This document shows positions 9,370 to 21,034 of a stretch of DNA of 64,000 bases, piece after piece; within the stretch, counting starts at the first letter, position 1; the number at the start of each line of letters is the position of its first letter. The stretch spans positions 3,155,419-3,219,418 of the forward strand of contig CM030939.1 of NCBI GenBank assembly GCA_018136815.1, given 5' to 3'. Both the position numbers and the translations under genes were made by a program. The notes beneath the pieces were generated by a model. It had not been told where the DNA came from. It did no database searches and saw nothing but the letters and a program-made list of their open reading frames with translations. Source of the stretch: Isochrysis galbana. Its lineage: Eukaryota; Haptophyta; Isochrysidales; Isochrysidaceae.

Positions 9370-12300
9370 ATGGCCGCGGCGGCGCTGCTCTCCTCTCTGC
9401 TCAGCTGGTCGGCGTTCTTGGGCGTGGCTCGCGGCGGGTGGAGTGTTCAGACCAACCGGGTAGGTCCTCCTGCTGCGTTCCTGCCGCCAGCGCACCGGCC
9501 GAGAGAGCCAGATCGAGCAGGAAGGGGGGAAGAGAGAGAGGCGCTGTTGATGGGGGAGCGGCACTTTGGCGAGGATCAGTCTCCCCGCTCTCTTCGCGGC
9601 AGCAACCCAAGGGGAGCAGGCTGGTGGTTGCGATCTTCAGTCGCCTTCCCAGATGCGCGATACGCGAACGAGGGCCTGCGCAAGGGAGGGCAGGCGGATG
9701 CCCGCTGTCTGCCGACAGCCGGCCACCACCAAGAGGCCAGAGCAGCGTGGCGCTCGGGTAAGCCTGTCGCGTGCGCCGATTCGGCAGCCGAGCGGCAGGC
9801 GCAAGAGGCCGCGTGGCAGGTGCTCCGCCAGACCGATCGCTCGCCTCGATTTCTGCCGAGGATAAACGTTGGCCGACATGGGGAGGCACGGGCGACATGG
9901 CGGCTACCGCCCGCGTACCGTGCGCAGCTCGCGCAGATGCTCGTGGCGGTCGCGCTCACGGAAGCTTCAGCCGCCTCCGCCAGGAAGGTGTGGGACGCGT
10001 TCGTCTGCGCCCTCCGCTTTCACCGTGGACAGTTCCGGCATTCGGGAGAGCCGTATGTTACCCATCCGCTCGAGGTGGCAAGCATGTTAGCCCAACAAGG
10101 GGCAGACGTGTCCACCGTCATGACCGGGCTGCTCCACGATACCGTCGAGGACACGGGCGCTACGCTCGACCAGCTGACGGAGCGGTTCGGACCCGAGGTG
10201 CATCGCGCCGCGCGCGGGCCGAGCAACATCCTGTGGCGGTTCCGCTGCTCGCTCACCCACACTGACTGAGCTCACTCATTGCTGCGCTCACCTCTCCTAC
10301 CACTCTAACAGGTGACCGCCCTCGTGGATGGCGTGACAAAGTTGTCACGCCTCGAGCTTGCGCGGGAGATCCAGTCGGGTCTACCACCGGGCGGTGGCGC
10401 CGCCACCATCAGAGGTATCGCTGCCGATGGGAGCTTGGAGAGTGAGGAACGCCCACTCTTCCGGCGTGGCGCCAACGCGACAGCTTTCGGGAAGGATTCG
10501 AGGGAAGGCGAGTTATTGGCTGAGAATGCGACGAAGAGGTGGGAGCCCTCGCAGTCCGAGAAGCAGGTGAGGGTGGCGGGTGCCCACGATCCACGGGGGA
10601 TCGTGCAGCATGGCAGTATGGGTACCTCTCCCGTTGCCTAGCCGGCCGACTCCGGCTGATTCGTGCTCGTGGATGCCTAGCCATCATTCCACTAAGATCC
10701 TTTGCCGCTCTGCTCCCACAGGCAGCCAATCTCCGGAAGTTAGTGCTCGCCATGTCTCAGGACATTCGTGTCCTCGTCGTCAAGTTGACGGACCGACTAC
10801 ATAATATGCGAACCTTAAAATACGTTGCAAGCGAACGGTCGCGGCGACTCAAGGCTGAGGAAACGATGGGTGCGCGCGCTGCATGCGGGCCTCGTCTGGT
10901 CGCGGTGCCGACGCCACTTGCAAGACTCGCTCGGCCCTCCTCCCTACGCCGGCTCCCCCCCCCCTCCCCCCCCTAAACCCACCTGCTCCGACGCCCCTTC
11001 CCTCCTATTCCCCTACGCACCCACCCCGGCTGAGTAGGCATCTTCGCCCCGCTCGCAACACGCATTGGCATGTACACCATCGCCTCCGAGCTGGAGACCA
11101 TTGCCTTTGCGGAGTTACACCCTGAGGCGGCCTCCTTCATCGCGGCGGCGCAGCGCGCCTACACCGCTTCGCCTGCGCTCGCCAACATCATGAGAGACTT
11201 ACAGCAGCTTCTCTCGGTGCCCGACACGAATGCCGCGCTTCTTCCATCGCAAGATACTACACTCGATAGTACACTTATGAGCGCCCCGCCAGCATCTGCC
11301 TCGTCTCCAACGTCGGCCTCGCCTGTGCCACCATCAGTGGAGGCTGCTTCACCGCCGCCACCACCGTCACCACTGCCGTCGTTGCTCACGGCCTTACATG
11401 TCCGTCGAGCTTCAGCATTACGAGTTTGGCGGCGTCAGCTGGCTCAGCGTGCGCAACAAGAAGGAGACACATCCGATGGCGAAGGCCTTCCAAATGGAGC
11501 GGGTCCTCTGGAGCACGAGCCTGCTCAAAATGCTGTGCCTAGCGAGCTGCCGGCAAGGGATGCCCAATCAAGGGAAGCGGCGCTCATGGGCGAGATGTCG
11601 CTTGCCTTGGGCGACTGTGTGCGTCTTGTTCTAGTCTGCTCCTCGACTCTCGGATGCTACCAGGTGGGCCACATTGAGTGAGCCCCAAAATTCCAAAGCT
11701 GCCGCGTCGACCGGCGAAGTTTGTGTGAAGTGGGGCCCCGCTGCACGAGCTCGCCTGCCCTCCACTTCCCCACCCGTTTCCTTGTGGTCATGCAGGCGCT
11801 CGGGTTGATCCATCAGCGCTATCGGTCCCTCGGTGGTTTCAAGGACTACATATCAACTCCTAAGCCCAACCATTACCAGTCCATCCACACTACCATCCTT
11901 GGACCCGGAGGAGAGCTCGTTCAGCTCATCCTCCGGACGGCGCCGATGCACCAGGTAGCGGAGCAAGGCATCATCGCCCACTGGCGCCAGCAGGAGATGC
12001 TTTCACACCGACTGAGCCGCTCGCGTCAGTCGGCAGCCACCCATGCATCCTCCGGCGTCGCGCCCGGTGGCAGCAATGGTGCCTCACCTCCACAAGAGCC
12101 GATGAAGTCTGGAAGTCGTTATTGCTGGTTGCAATCGTTGCAGCACATATCGGACGCCTCTGAGGTGTGCGAGCGCATGCGATCGCGTCCTAGGACACGT
12201 GTGGCCGGGCAAATTTTGTTTCTGCGGCGAGGCCCCAACATACTGGCCACACCAAGCGGGCGAGCATGCACTTGCGTGGCTGAACGCGCTAACGGCTCTG

Positions 12301-13947
12301 CCTAGTTGCGTACTTCCATCTAGACCAGCTAACGATTCCGGAATGCATCGCACTCCTTAGGTTGCCGACGACTTCATCGAAGCTGCCCAAATGGAGCTCT
12401 TACCTGACCAAATATTTTGTTTCACCCCCAAGGGCGATATTGTTCCCCTCCCGCGAGGCTCCACGCCGCTCGATTTCGCCTACGCCATCCACTCGTCCAT
12501 AGGGCACCGGTGTTCAAGCTGTAGAGTCAACGGCAGAGCGCAGGTGCAGCAGCCACATTCCTATCGTGTCCGTCAATGTGGCTGGGATCGCTCTGGATGC
12601 GACGAGCCGGTCCTTCAATTACAGCGATCGTTCGCGCGTCTGCGCCCACTCTCTATTCGCAAGTGATCAAGAGGTGGTAGCATATTGTTCCGGCGAGCGC
12701 CTCTCGACCATGACATTCCACTTGCCCACATCCATCTTCCCTCGCTCCATTGGCCGTATTTGCTTACGCTCACCATCCTCTGTTCTCAGAGTATACACAC
12801 CACGCTGCGCAATGGTGATCGCGTCGAAATCATCACCTCGACCGCCGTCGAGCCAACTGCGGAATGGGCAAGCCTCGTAAAATCGGGCCGCGCTCGCGCC
12901 GAAATTCGCAGGTTTATTGGAGCGCAGCGTCGCCACACTGGAGCGGCCAATCGTCCGAATGGGTCGACTATAGAGGAGTCTAGTGACGCTGCGACCCCAC
13001 CGAAGCAAGTCGGCCCCATCACTTCTCGCTTCGCCTTCACAGCTGCTACTGTGGCAGCGGGCATTACAGCAGCGGGCGCCTCTGATGCTGCGAGATTGGC
13101 TGCCGGGGAGGCCGAAGCTGCTGAGGTGGCGGCGGTGCAGGCCGCGGAGGCAGCCGACCGCGCGTCGGAGCGGCTGTCGATACTCCAGCAGTCCACTTCC
13201 GCCCCGACTCCACCGCGGGACAACGAGGCAGCGCCTGTTGCATCGGCAGTAGTGCTAGAGACGTGGAGTCTCGATCCTAGCCCTGGCCGTCTCGCCACCG
13301 GCACTTATGGCGCAATACCCTCTTCCAACTTGATTGCACCACCGCGCAGCCAAGACGACGATGGCAGCAGGCGTCTGCGGCGCCGCGCAGTTCGTTTACG
13401 CGTAGCCAGTTGTTGTGGTCCAGTCCCCGGTGATCCTATCACCGGGGTGCTCCATCCTTCGGGGGACTTGCATGTGCATCGCGACTGCTGTCGAATGGTG
13501 CAAGGGGATGGCAACCAAGCATTGCGCGGCGGGCGCGAAAGGGAAGGTGTTTGCGTCACCGTAGACGAGGGGTCCTCTAGTAGCAGGTCTCGCCCCACGC
13601 CCAAGGAGCACGCAGTCGGATGGGAAAATGAGAGTTCGCCTTTGCGTGGCGAACGCGTGGCCGTGCGTTGGGGCGATGAGTGGCGCCGCGCACGTGGCTT
13701 ACGATATCATTCTCGCCTGAAGCTCAAACTAGTCGACAACAGCGAGAATGGTCCATCCCTCGCTGCCATCTGTTCCCGGACCGACGCACTAGGTGCCTCG
13801 ATCGCGGCATATCGGCTGTCGCGGAGACCGAATGGCACCGCACGGGCTGCGGGGGTGACACTCGAGGTGGATGGTTTGGCGCAGCTCTTGGAGGTGATGC
13901 GCGCGCTGAGGACTTTGCCTGACGTATCCGCCGTCGAGAGAGTGTGA
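9370..13947 (+). CDS. Long RelA/SpoT homologue; hydrolase intact, synthetase degenerate
   Basis: Exons: 9370-10197, 10312-10566, 10722-10869, 11038-11663, 11796-12164, 12361-12543, 12790-13947; about 1188 aa. RSH proteins make or break (p)ppGpp; algal forms usually act in plastids. The HD hydrolase domain has HRGQFRHSGEPYVTHP (residue ~218), LLHDTVEDT (~255), LVDGVTKLSRLE, and LTDRLHNMRTL (~385), so its metal and catalytic residues look complete, with an insertion of about 55 aa between the last two. IFAPLATRIGMYTI opens the synthetase half. There the GRxK..YS..rKM segment is reduced to HVRRASALRVWRRQLAQR and the ExQIRT strand to VQLILRTAPMH, while FKDYISTPKPNHYQSIHTT and AEQGIIAHW remain. 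TGS (DQIFCFTPKGDIVPLPRGST), a CCGPVPGDPITG Cys-pair motif and a C-terminal ACT domain follow. The hydrophobic MAAAALLSSLLSWSAFLG start could be a targeting signal. Exon 1 may hide a further intron (GTAAGC near 9757). Confidence 0.85.
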
Positions 13948-14900
13948 TCGCGCCCATCTTGTTGTCCGTGGCCATACGGCAAACTTTTCCTTTCCTCTGG
14001 GCTATGATGCAGCTAGCACATCCAGTTCAGAAGTTGCTTTTTCGATACACAATATTGTGCGAAAGAGCTCAAACACCTACATTTCCCAATAGCACGCCAC
14101 ACGCGGTGTGCGATGAGCCGCTCGAAGATCAGTTTATTGGCCAGTGTGCAATAATAGGGGGGTCGCAAACGCTAGAATTTTAGCTACTATTTGGCGGACC
14201 GGGGGTGGCTATATTAAGTGACAGTGGCGCAATGCTGCGCCAATAAAAACTACCGCTCCAGGGGGCCACCTGAGATGCCGCGACGCTCAGGTTCGGTTGT
14301 TTTTTTCTTGCTCTTCGACGCAAGCTGTCCCCCATGACCATGAGCATGAGCAGGGAACAACCTTTACCCCTCCCCCCCCTCCGGAGGCCGACGAGGGGTG
14401 GGGAGCTTCCGCTCTCCCGCCCACCTCTCTCTCCTCTCGCTGCCCTCGCCCGCCCCGCCGTCCGCGTGGCCCTCCCCCTTCCCTCCCCCTCTCGCGCTTT
14501 TTCTGTTGTGCCCTCCCCCATTCCCATTCCCCGGCGGGTGGCGTGCAGCTCAGCAGTCAGTGTAACCGCGAAGGAGTTCGCTGAGGCCCTGAACTGTGGC
14601 GTGTTACAGATGGTCCTCCGCCCGCCAATTCTATGGTTTGTCCATAGTAATTAGTCGTTAGTCGATTTGTTTCTGGAGATGTTGGTGGGACCAGTTGCCA
14701 GTTGGGGGGGACTAGGACTAGGATTTGTAGCCAATACCGGGGGATCGCGTATATGAGGAAGTTGGCTTTATTTGTTTTCCCGCTGGATCGAAAGCGTTCT
14801 AGCGATGGGAGCGTAAGCCGTCGTCGTTCTGGATATTCTGTCAGCTGATTTAATCTGATTTTCTCCAACGTACACTTGTCAGTTGCTCTTTTTTTGTCGC
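13948..14900. other. Intergenic after RSH, no gene seen
   Basis: A C-rich patch lies at 14370-14530. No frame with family resemblance. Confidence 0.45.
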
Positions 14901-14907
14901 CTAGCGG

Positions 14908-15747
14908 TAGGGCGGTCAAACAGTGTTTTTTTATAAGGGGTGAAAAAATGACCATCTCAGAATTGAGGAAATTTAAGGATTTTTTTCGGGAGAAAGTTCC
15001 CAATACACCCAACTAGCACATATCCGGGGCCCATTAGGACCCGGACCCCCCCCTTGGGCCCCCATAACAAAACGTAATCAAAAACTGACAAAAGACGCTA
15101 AAATCGCAAAAGCTCAAAAAGCCCAACTTCGAACCGATGCCGGGCGCGCTGCGTGGCCGTTTTCGACGATCCATCCGGATGGCGGACCCCACCAGATACC
15201 ATATACGCATATCCCACCCGGATGGTCACGCCAATCGGGCAGGCCGCGCGCCGAACCCTCGTCGAAATCACCCACCCGCCGAGCCCATTGAACGTTGAGC
15301 CGTCGCCGAGGGAGGCCCGGAGAGCCCAACTTCGAACCGATGCCGGGCGCGCTGCGTGGCCGTTTTCGACGATCCATCCGGATGGCGGACCCCACCAGAT
15401 ACCATATACGCATATCCCACCCGGATGGTCACGCCAATCGGGCAGGCCGCGCGCCGAACCCTCGTCGAAATCACCACCCGCCGAGCCCATTGAACGTTGA
15501 GCCGTCGCCGAGGGAGGCCCGGAGAGCCCAACTTCGAACCGATGCCGGGCGCGCTGCGTGGCCGATTTCGACGATCCATCCGGATGGCAGGGGGAGAGAG
15601 GGGGGGAGAATCGCACCATTTCCTGGCTAAGATTTTCGTGGCGGCAGGTGGCCCCCTCTGAAGGTTTTTTATTGGGCCTCGCGCCACGGTCAAAAAATGC
15701 AGCCCAACCCTTACTAGTAGTTAAAAAGCCCCTGTTTGACCGCCCTA
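14908..15747. mobile_element. TIR element (840 bp) carrying a 204-bp satellite
   Basis: The left end TAGGGCGGTCAAACAG (14908) is the perfect reverse complement of the right end CTGTTTGACCGCCCTA (to 15747). Both are bordered by CTAGCGG (14901-14907 and 15748-15754), a 7-bp target duplication. About 2.3 satellite units with 204-bp spacing (markers at about 15155, 15359, 15562) fill the centre in the minus orientation. No transposase is present, so it is non-autonomous. The superfamily is not fixed by a 7-bp duplication. Confidence 0.85.
15113..15590 (-). repeat. 204-bp satellite array inside the TIR element
   Basis: Three successive TTTCGACGATCCATCCGGAT blocks, each preceded by CCAACTTCGAACCGATGCCGG, spaced 204 and 203 bp. 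Related units are at 2537-2870 (+) and 46650-46795 (+). Confidence 0.85.
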
Positions 15748-15935
15748 CTAGCGGCACTCCTAATATGGTCGCGTATTCGTCGGTCTTTAGCCCCTCAAAT
15801 CGCTTGAAGTCTTCGGGGAGGGGTCTTGCGGTCTTGCGGCGTGAGGAGCCCATCCGTAGCCCCTCGAATTTCGTTTCGTTGGGTTTGCCGCTGGAAGCTT
15901 TTGAGGAGCGGTCGACCCATCTCAGCCGCCTCAAG

Positions 15936-16127
15936 CTAAGGTAGTCGGGTGCAAACAGCAAACAGTTGGGTATCGTCAGCAAATTGACTGATTTTGAGTT
16001 CGGCTCCGTGATATTGTTGACGCTGTCGTCGTTGATTATGGCCCGAGTAAGGGCTTCCGCCGTGAGAAAGGGAAAGGAGGAAGGCGAGCGGAGAGAGCGG
16101 GCATCCTCGCGGGACGCGGGACGCCAC
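15936..16127 (-). pseudogene. LINE-type reverse transcriptase fragment
   Basis: One minus-strand frame carries PRGCPLSPLAFLL and then LKISQFADDTQLF, matching the GxPLSPLLF block and the FADD catalytic block of non-LTR reverse transcriptases. The space between them is far shorter than normal and no other RT motif is in frame, so this is a deleted relic. It directly abuts the TIR element on its left. Confidence 0.65.
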
Positions 16128-16425
16128 TGTTTATGGCGAAGCTCCTGCCTCCGTTGGATTTGATGTAGCGTATCGGGCGTGCGTTAGGATTAGTTAACGC
16201 TTTCGCGTATCTTTTGGAGTCCTCCCCGAAGTTTAAAGTTTAGCATAGGTCGAGTGCTATGTGATAATTCACGGCATGGCGCATGGCATGTGTATGTGTC
16301 TCTCCTCATAATATTTCGCCCACGTCGTGGGTGTCGGGGTCCTAACTCTTCACTCTACTTCCTCCGGAGAGCGGAGAGGGCGGGGGACCCCTGGCTCCCT
16401 ACTCTTTGCAACAACCAAAGACAAC

Positions 16426-16660
16426 TAAGTTTATACTTGGTTGACCCATGGGGGGGCACGAGCCCCCCCCTCTCTCCACTCCTCCCCTGCCATGGGGGAG
16501 GAACCACCCATCCTCCTGGCACGCCTGATGGCTTGCCAGGAGGCCACTGCCCTACTGACCCACTCCCTTCCCCACAGGCTCGCCCCATTTGCCCATCCTG
16601 GCCCCTCGTGACCAGCCCATCGCTCCAACCCCCCCTCCCCCCCTGGTCGACAGGCACAGG
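16426..16660 (+). repeat. Dispersed AAGTTTATACTT module, copy 2
   Basis: It starts AACTAAGTTTATACTTGGTT, then GACCCATGGGGGGGCACGAG, C-rich CTCTCTCCACTCCTCCCC, and a unit of GCCAGGAGGCCACTGCCC. It is almost identical to 51788-52010, about 35 kb away. A GC-rich tail (to about 16900) continues with collagen-like frames that are not genes. Confidence 0.85.
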
Positions 16661-16909
16661 CAGACAGGTGCAGATTGGGGGCCCCAGAGGCTCAGGAGCG
16701 CCAGCGAGGGAGAGGCAGGGGAGGCCAGGGCCCAGTCCCAGCCTCCTCTGCCCCCAGAGCTGGCCTCCAGGAGCCTCCAGGGGTCGCCAGGGGCAGCTGC
16801 AGGCCTGCCGCAGGCGCGCCATCGCGCGCGTGCCGCAGGAGAGGGGAGAGAGAGCGCGGAGAAGGGGGTGGGCGGAGCGAGAGCTCCGCTCACCGAAAAA
16901 TAGGTAAGT

Positions 16910-17900
16910 CCCGCACCTGTTTACAGGATTAGTCGGGGCTGAGGCCGCCGCCCACTCGGAGACACAGGAGGAAGGGGGGGAATGATCACCGGGGGGAGGC
17001 GCGGGCCACCGGACCATATCTAAGCCCATCACCCCTATCCCCCTAGTAGTGCACGGGGGGAGTCGCCTTATGGCGGGGGGAGAAGGGCCAGGGAAGTGGG
17101 GGTGTAGAAAGTTTCCTACGTGAGTAGAAAGTAGAGGGTCCACGGCCGCGTGTGCGGTGAGACTATTAAAAGGTTTATTTATTTGCAACAACCAAAGACG
17201 TTGCCAAAGAGCAAAGAACCCTAGCACTCTGGCTTAAGTCCTTCGGTCAGAGAGCCTCTAAAGACGACTCTTGCAAGATGGACACTAGCGCTCGCACCAT
17301 CCAACAGTGCGGCGCGCACACAGACACAGACGGATACATAGCATATATCCAACACCCGAATAGAAAACAAAATGCACGGCAAAGTGACAAGAGGATGGGC
17401 TCAACATTCGATTCACGCGACGAGCCACATCCGCAAAAACATGGGCGATCGAGCCTGACTTGCACTTTTTCTCAGGTGCGCCGGGGTGTATCGCGTCCGG
17501 GTGTTTGGAAGAAGTAACTTGGGCACGTACACGGTGCCAATCCTCAATGATTAAGATAAAGGAGGTACGCCGGAACGAGGTTGGAAGAGGCGTAAGCCGC
17601 GAAGAGAGTGAAGGGTGCGCGGACGAGGACGACAGCAGGAGCGCAGGTGCTGCTCCATCTGAAGAAGTGATGACCTGGAATACTCGCAATACCGCGATTG
17701 CGGCGGCGGGAGCCAGCGTGCAATGTTGCGGATGCCACAAGATGTCATGTGCTCAATGCACCCGGGGCTGTAAGCCACCGTGCGTGCGTGCATGCATGCA
17801 TGTGGTCAGGAGCGTTACGAGGGGGCCAATTGGGGCTGCGTACTCCGGACTTACGGGCGGCAGCTCGCTCGGAAAAAGAATGTTGGTGTGATGGCGGTGC
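16910..17900. other. Repeat-derived and unassigned DNA before the Myb gene
   Basis: It contains the short poly-A/TTTTAATA motif in minus orientation (17139-17180). No supported gene. The frame at 17460-17890 has no family likeness. Confidence 0.4.
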
Positions 17901-17922
17901 GGTCTGAGGAAGCACAATCCCA

Positions 17923-19646
17923 TCACCTGCTGCTGCCTCGCATGGAGGCCTCGAACACTCCTACACCGGCGCTTTGGGCCTCCGACAGCCACGTGGCACC
18001 GATCCGGCGCAGGACATCCATCACACCCGTCGCTCCGGTCACGTGTACGCCCGCCTGGGCCAGCCGTCGCTCCTGCATGCGAACCCATCGGTTCCGGCAG
18101 CCAGAGTGTGTGCGACCAGGCAAGAGCTGGGCAATGTTCCTCCACATCGGACCTTGCTCTTGCACGGCGCGCTCGATGATCTCGTCTTCGTCCTCGGTCC
18201 ACCTGCGTCCGGTCGGAGGTGGAGAGACAGATTTGGCGGCGTGAGCGGTCAAACGGCGCCGCGGCGGAGCGCATCACGCAAACGCGAATTGTCCGTCCGG
18301 CTCTTGGGAGAAGCGCATATACAGGCAGGGCGGGCAGGGGAGTGCGCACATGTCGCCATGCCTCTCCTCTGGTAGGGCTATCCCTGCAGGCGGCTCGGCC
18401 TCGACAGTTTCGCCGGACGAAGCATCCGAACCAGCTGCCTCGTCCTCCTCCGCGTCGCTGGCTTCTTCGTCCTCTCCGTCCCCGTCGCCGCGTCTCAATC
18501 TAGCCTCTACGGGCGCTCGCCCCGAACTAGCGCCACGCCTCACGATGCCGCCTCGCGGCCCGCGGGCCTTGTCGTTGCTGGCTTTGATCTTGAGCCTATG
18601 CCAACGATTGCGTACAGCGTCCGCCGAGCGACCGCGTGGGAGAGACTGCGCAATGGAGGTCCACTTGTAGCCAAGGGTGAGCACCTACGCGGCAGGAGGG
18701 CGCTCGGTTAGCAGCGCAGCCTGCAAGCGCGGCTGCGCAGGGGCAGCAAAGCTGGCAAGTCGCACACCCCGTCACGAATCATCTGGTCTTCCTTGCGCGT
18801 CCACGGCGCCTTGCGCGCGCGCTTCGCCTGCATCTGCGGCCGCGGCAGGCCAGCCAGGGGGTAGCGCGGCGCGCCATCCCCGAGACAGGCGTGGACCATG
18901 CTGCCTGGCGTCAGGCTTTGCGGCAGTGGCGGCTGGTACGCCATGGTGTGCCCATCGTACGGCACATCCAGCACATCGTCATCACCGCACTGCTGACCGG
19001 CGTCACGCGAATCGGGCGAGTACAGCACATCGTGGAAGCCATCGAGCAGCCTGCTGTCGCACGGGCTTGTCGAGTCGTACGGTGAGCACATGTAGTTGCA
19101 GTCAGCGCTGCTGCTGCCATGAGCGCCGTGAAGTGGCTGGGAGTAGTGGTCATGCTCAGAGGGCATGGGAATCGCCTTGACGAGTGGTAGCGCCGGCACG
19201 CTGATCGCCATGTTGGGTGGTCGGAGCGGCGGGGCCGGGCGGCGCGGCGGGCTCCAGTTGATTGGCGGCTCGAGCGTCGGCGAAGGCGATTGCCTGTACA
19301 TCTTCGACACTAGTGCTGAGGGGGCCCACCTTCTTGCAGTGGCGCGCGGCGGCGAGAGCCTCTCAACAGAGTGCCGGGAGTGCGCAGCGTACCGCGGCTC
19401 GTGGCTCGCGAACAGCTCATGAGGCGGATCTACCTCTCCCCTGGAGTGAGAGGTGAGGTGCTCCAACCCTGGCGCAGGAGCTGGGGCAAGGAAAGGGAGA
19501 GGTGGCGCCGGTTGCGGTGGCTGTGACCAGATGGTGTGCTGGCGTGAGGGGCAGAGGGCGTCAGGGAGCGGCTGCTCGATCGCGTCGTACTCGAGCTGGA
19601 GGGAGGGGAGGTCCCAGTCGACCTCCTCACCCAGCAGCGAGTGCAT
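17923..19646 (-). CDS. Two-repeat Myb/SANT DNA-binding protein
   Basis: Exons in order of transcription: 19646-18768, 18684-18350, 18202-17923; about 497 aa. A Pro/Ser-rich N-terminal half of about 275 aa (MHSLLGEEVDWDLPSLQLEY start) is followed by Myb repeat 1, KAPWTRKEDQMIRDG, joined over an 83-bp phase-0 intron to VLTLGYKWTSIAQSLP and DAVRNRWHRLKIKA. A linker of about 76 aa, basic then strongly acidic, separates it from repeat 2: WTEDEDEIIERAVQEQG, MWRNIAQLLPGRT, CRNRWVRMQERR. Each repeat shows the spaced tryptophans and the (V/C)RNRW recognition helix. It is probably a nuclear transcription factor. The long linker is unlike R2R3-Myb, where repeats abut. A GA tract (CT on the sense strand) lies just upstream. 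Confidence 0.8.
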
Positions 19647-19744
19647 CGCGAGGGGAGAGAAAGGGAGGGGGGGGCGGGGGGGGGGGGCTCGCCGCCTAGT
19701 TGTTGTCGAGAAGGGCGCGGGGGGAAAGGGGAGGGGGGAGAAGG

Positions 19745-19793
19745 GGGGAGAAGGGGGGGGAGAGAGGGGGGGGGAGAGAGAGAGAAGGGGGAG

Positions 19794-19862
<69 letters not shown>

Positions 19863-19889
19863 TGAGAGAGAGGAGAGAGAGAGACAGAC

Positions 19890-19942
<53 letters not shown>
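19745..19942. repeat. GA microsatellite upstream of the Myb gene
   Basis: G-rich then long (AG)n with few interruptions; CT on the Myb sense strand, about 100-300 bp upstream of its ATG. Likely promoter or 5' UTR. Confidence 0.9.
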
Positions 19943-19943
<1 letters not shown>

Positions 19944-21030
19944 AGTAGTAAAGTAGTAGTAGGTGAGGGGGGGGGACATTGGGAGAAGAAGAAGGGAGGG
20001 GTACCGTGGAGAGGAGAAGGAAAGGGGCGGTGCGGGGGATGGCAAGCATCCTCTCCAGAAAGAAAGACAGGGCGAGGGGAGAAGAGAGGGGGAGATTGTG
20101 GGACTGGAGTCCTCGGGGAGAAAAGTGGAACCGTCTCTCTGTCTCCTCTAACTGCTCCGTCCTCCTCGCCCTCCATCAGCTCGATCTCCCTGAGTCTCTC
20201 CCTCTCTCTCTCTCTCTCCCCCCCCCCCTCTCTCTGCGTTTAAATCCACCCGTCGCGCGCGACCGCCACAAGAGAGATCTGCAGCCGAGGGACCACCGCC
20301 AAGGCGAGGACAGCTGGGGATACTCAAATAAAGTTTTCACTTATGTGGAAAAGCCATTGGCTCAGGAGAGAGACGCAGTATGAGAGGAGCGCGCGGTGTC
20401 ACCCCGTAGTTATCTTGTAGAAGGGCTTGTACGATAAAAGAGAGCGGCGTGGCAGCGGCAGTCGACGGGGCTCGCGCGGGGTGCGTGCTGCGCCGAGGGA
20501 GGAGAGATTCCCCTGCGAGAGAGAGAGTGCGCTTCGGATGGTTGGGAGGTCCCGGGATTCATCATGTATATTCGATGAGTATTGAAAACTCGGCCGGCGG
20601 CGGATGCGAGGGACGCGGGAGGGACTCGAGAGAAGCGCCCCCCCCCCCACGGTGGGGGAGGGAAAGAAACACTGATGTGAGGTGAGAAACCGCCAGAGGC
20701 GGAGGGAGCGCCGCGAGCGGATCTCGCTCTCCCTCTCTCCACGCGGCGAGCTCTCCTCCCCCCCCCCTCCCTCCCCCGCGCGGGCCGCCCACTTTGGGCG
20801 ACGTCAATAGGACGAGGTCGTCCCCCCCCCCCCCTCCTATCTCTCTACTCTAGTCCTTCCTCTTATTCGTTCACGATCCCTCCTCTTCATCGGTGCTGCC
20901 CCGTCCTGGACACCGCCCCCCTTCTCTCCCTCTCTCTCCCCCTCCCTCTCTGACCACGTCGTCGCCACCCAACCGCCTCCCTAGTGGCGCGCACTCGTTG
21001 CCGGTTGAACTGTCTTGGCCAACATACTTT
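19943..21030. other. Intergenic, purine and pyrimidine tracts, no gene seen
   Basis: Contains (CT)n at 20190-20240 and C-rich patches near 20640, 20750, 20820 and 20930. No protein family is recognised on either strand. Confidence 0.5.
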
Positions 21031-21034
21031 TTAA

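Noticed and set aside
15098-15982. 294-codon minus-strand open frame
   Set aside because: Its repeated peptide is the translation of the 204-bp satellite; no independent coding evidence.
17460-17891. Small plus-strand gene opposite the Myb 3' region
   Set aside because: No family likeness, no splice logic, and part of it overlaps the Myb 3' flank.
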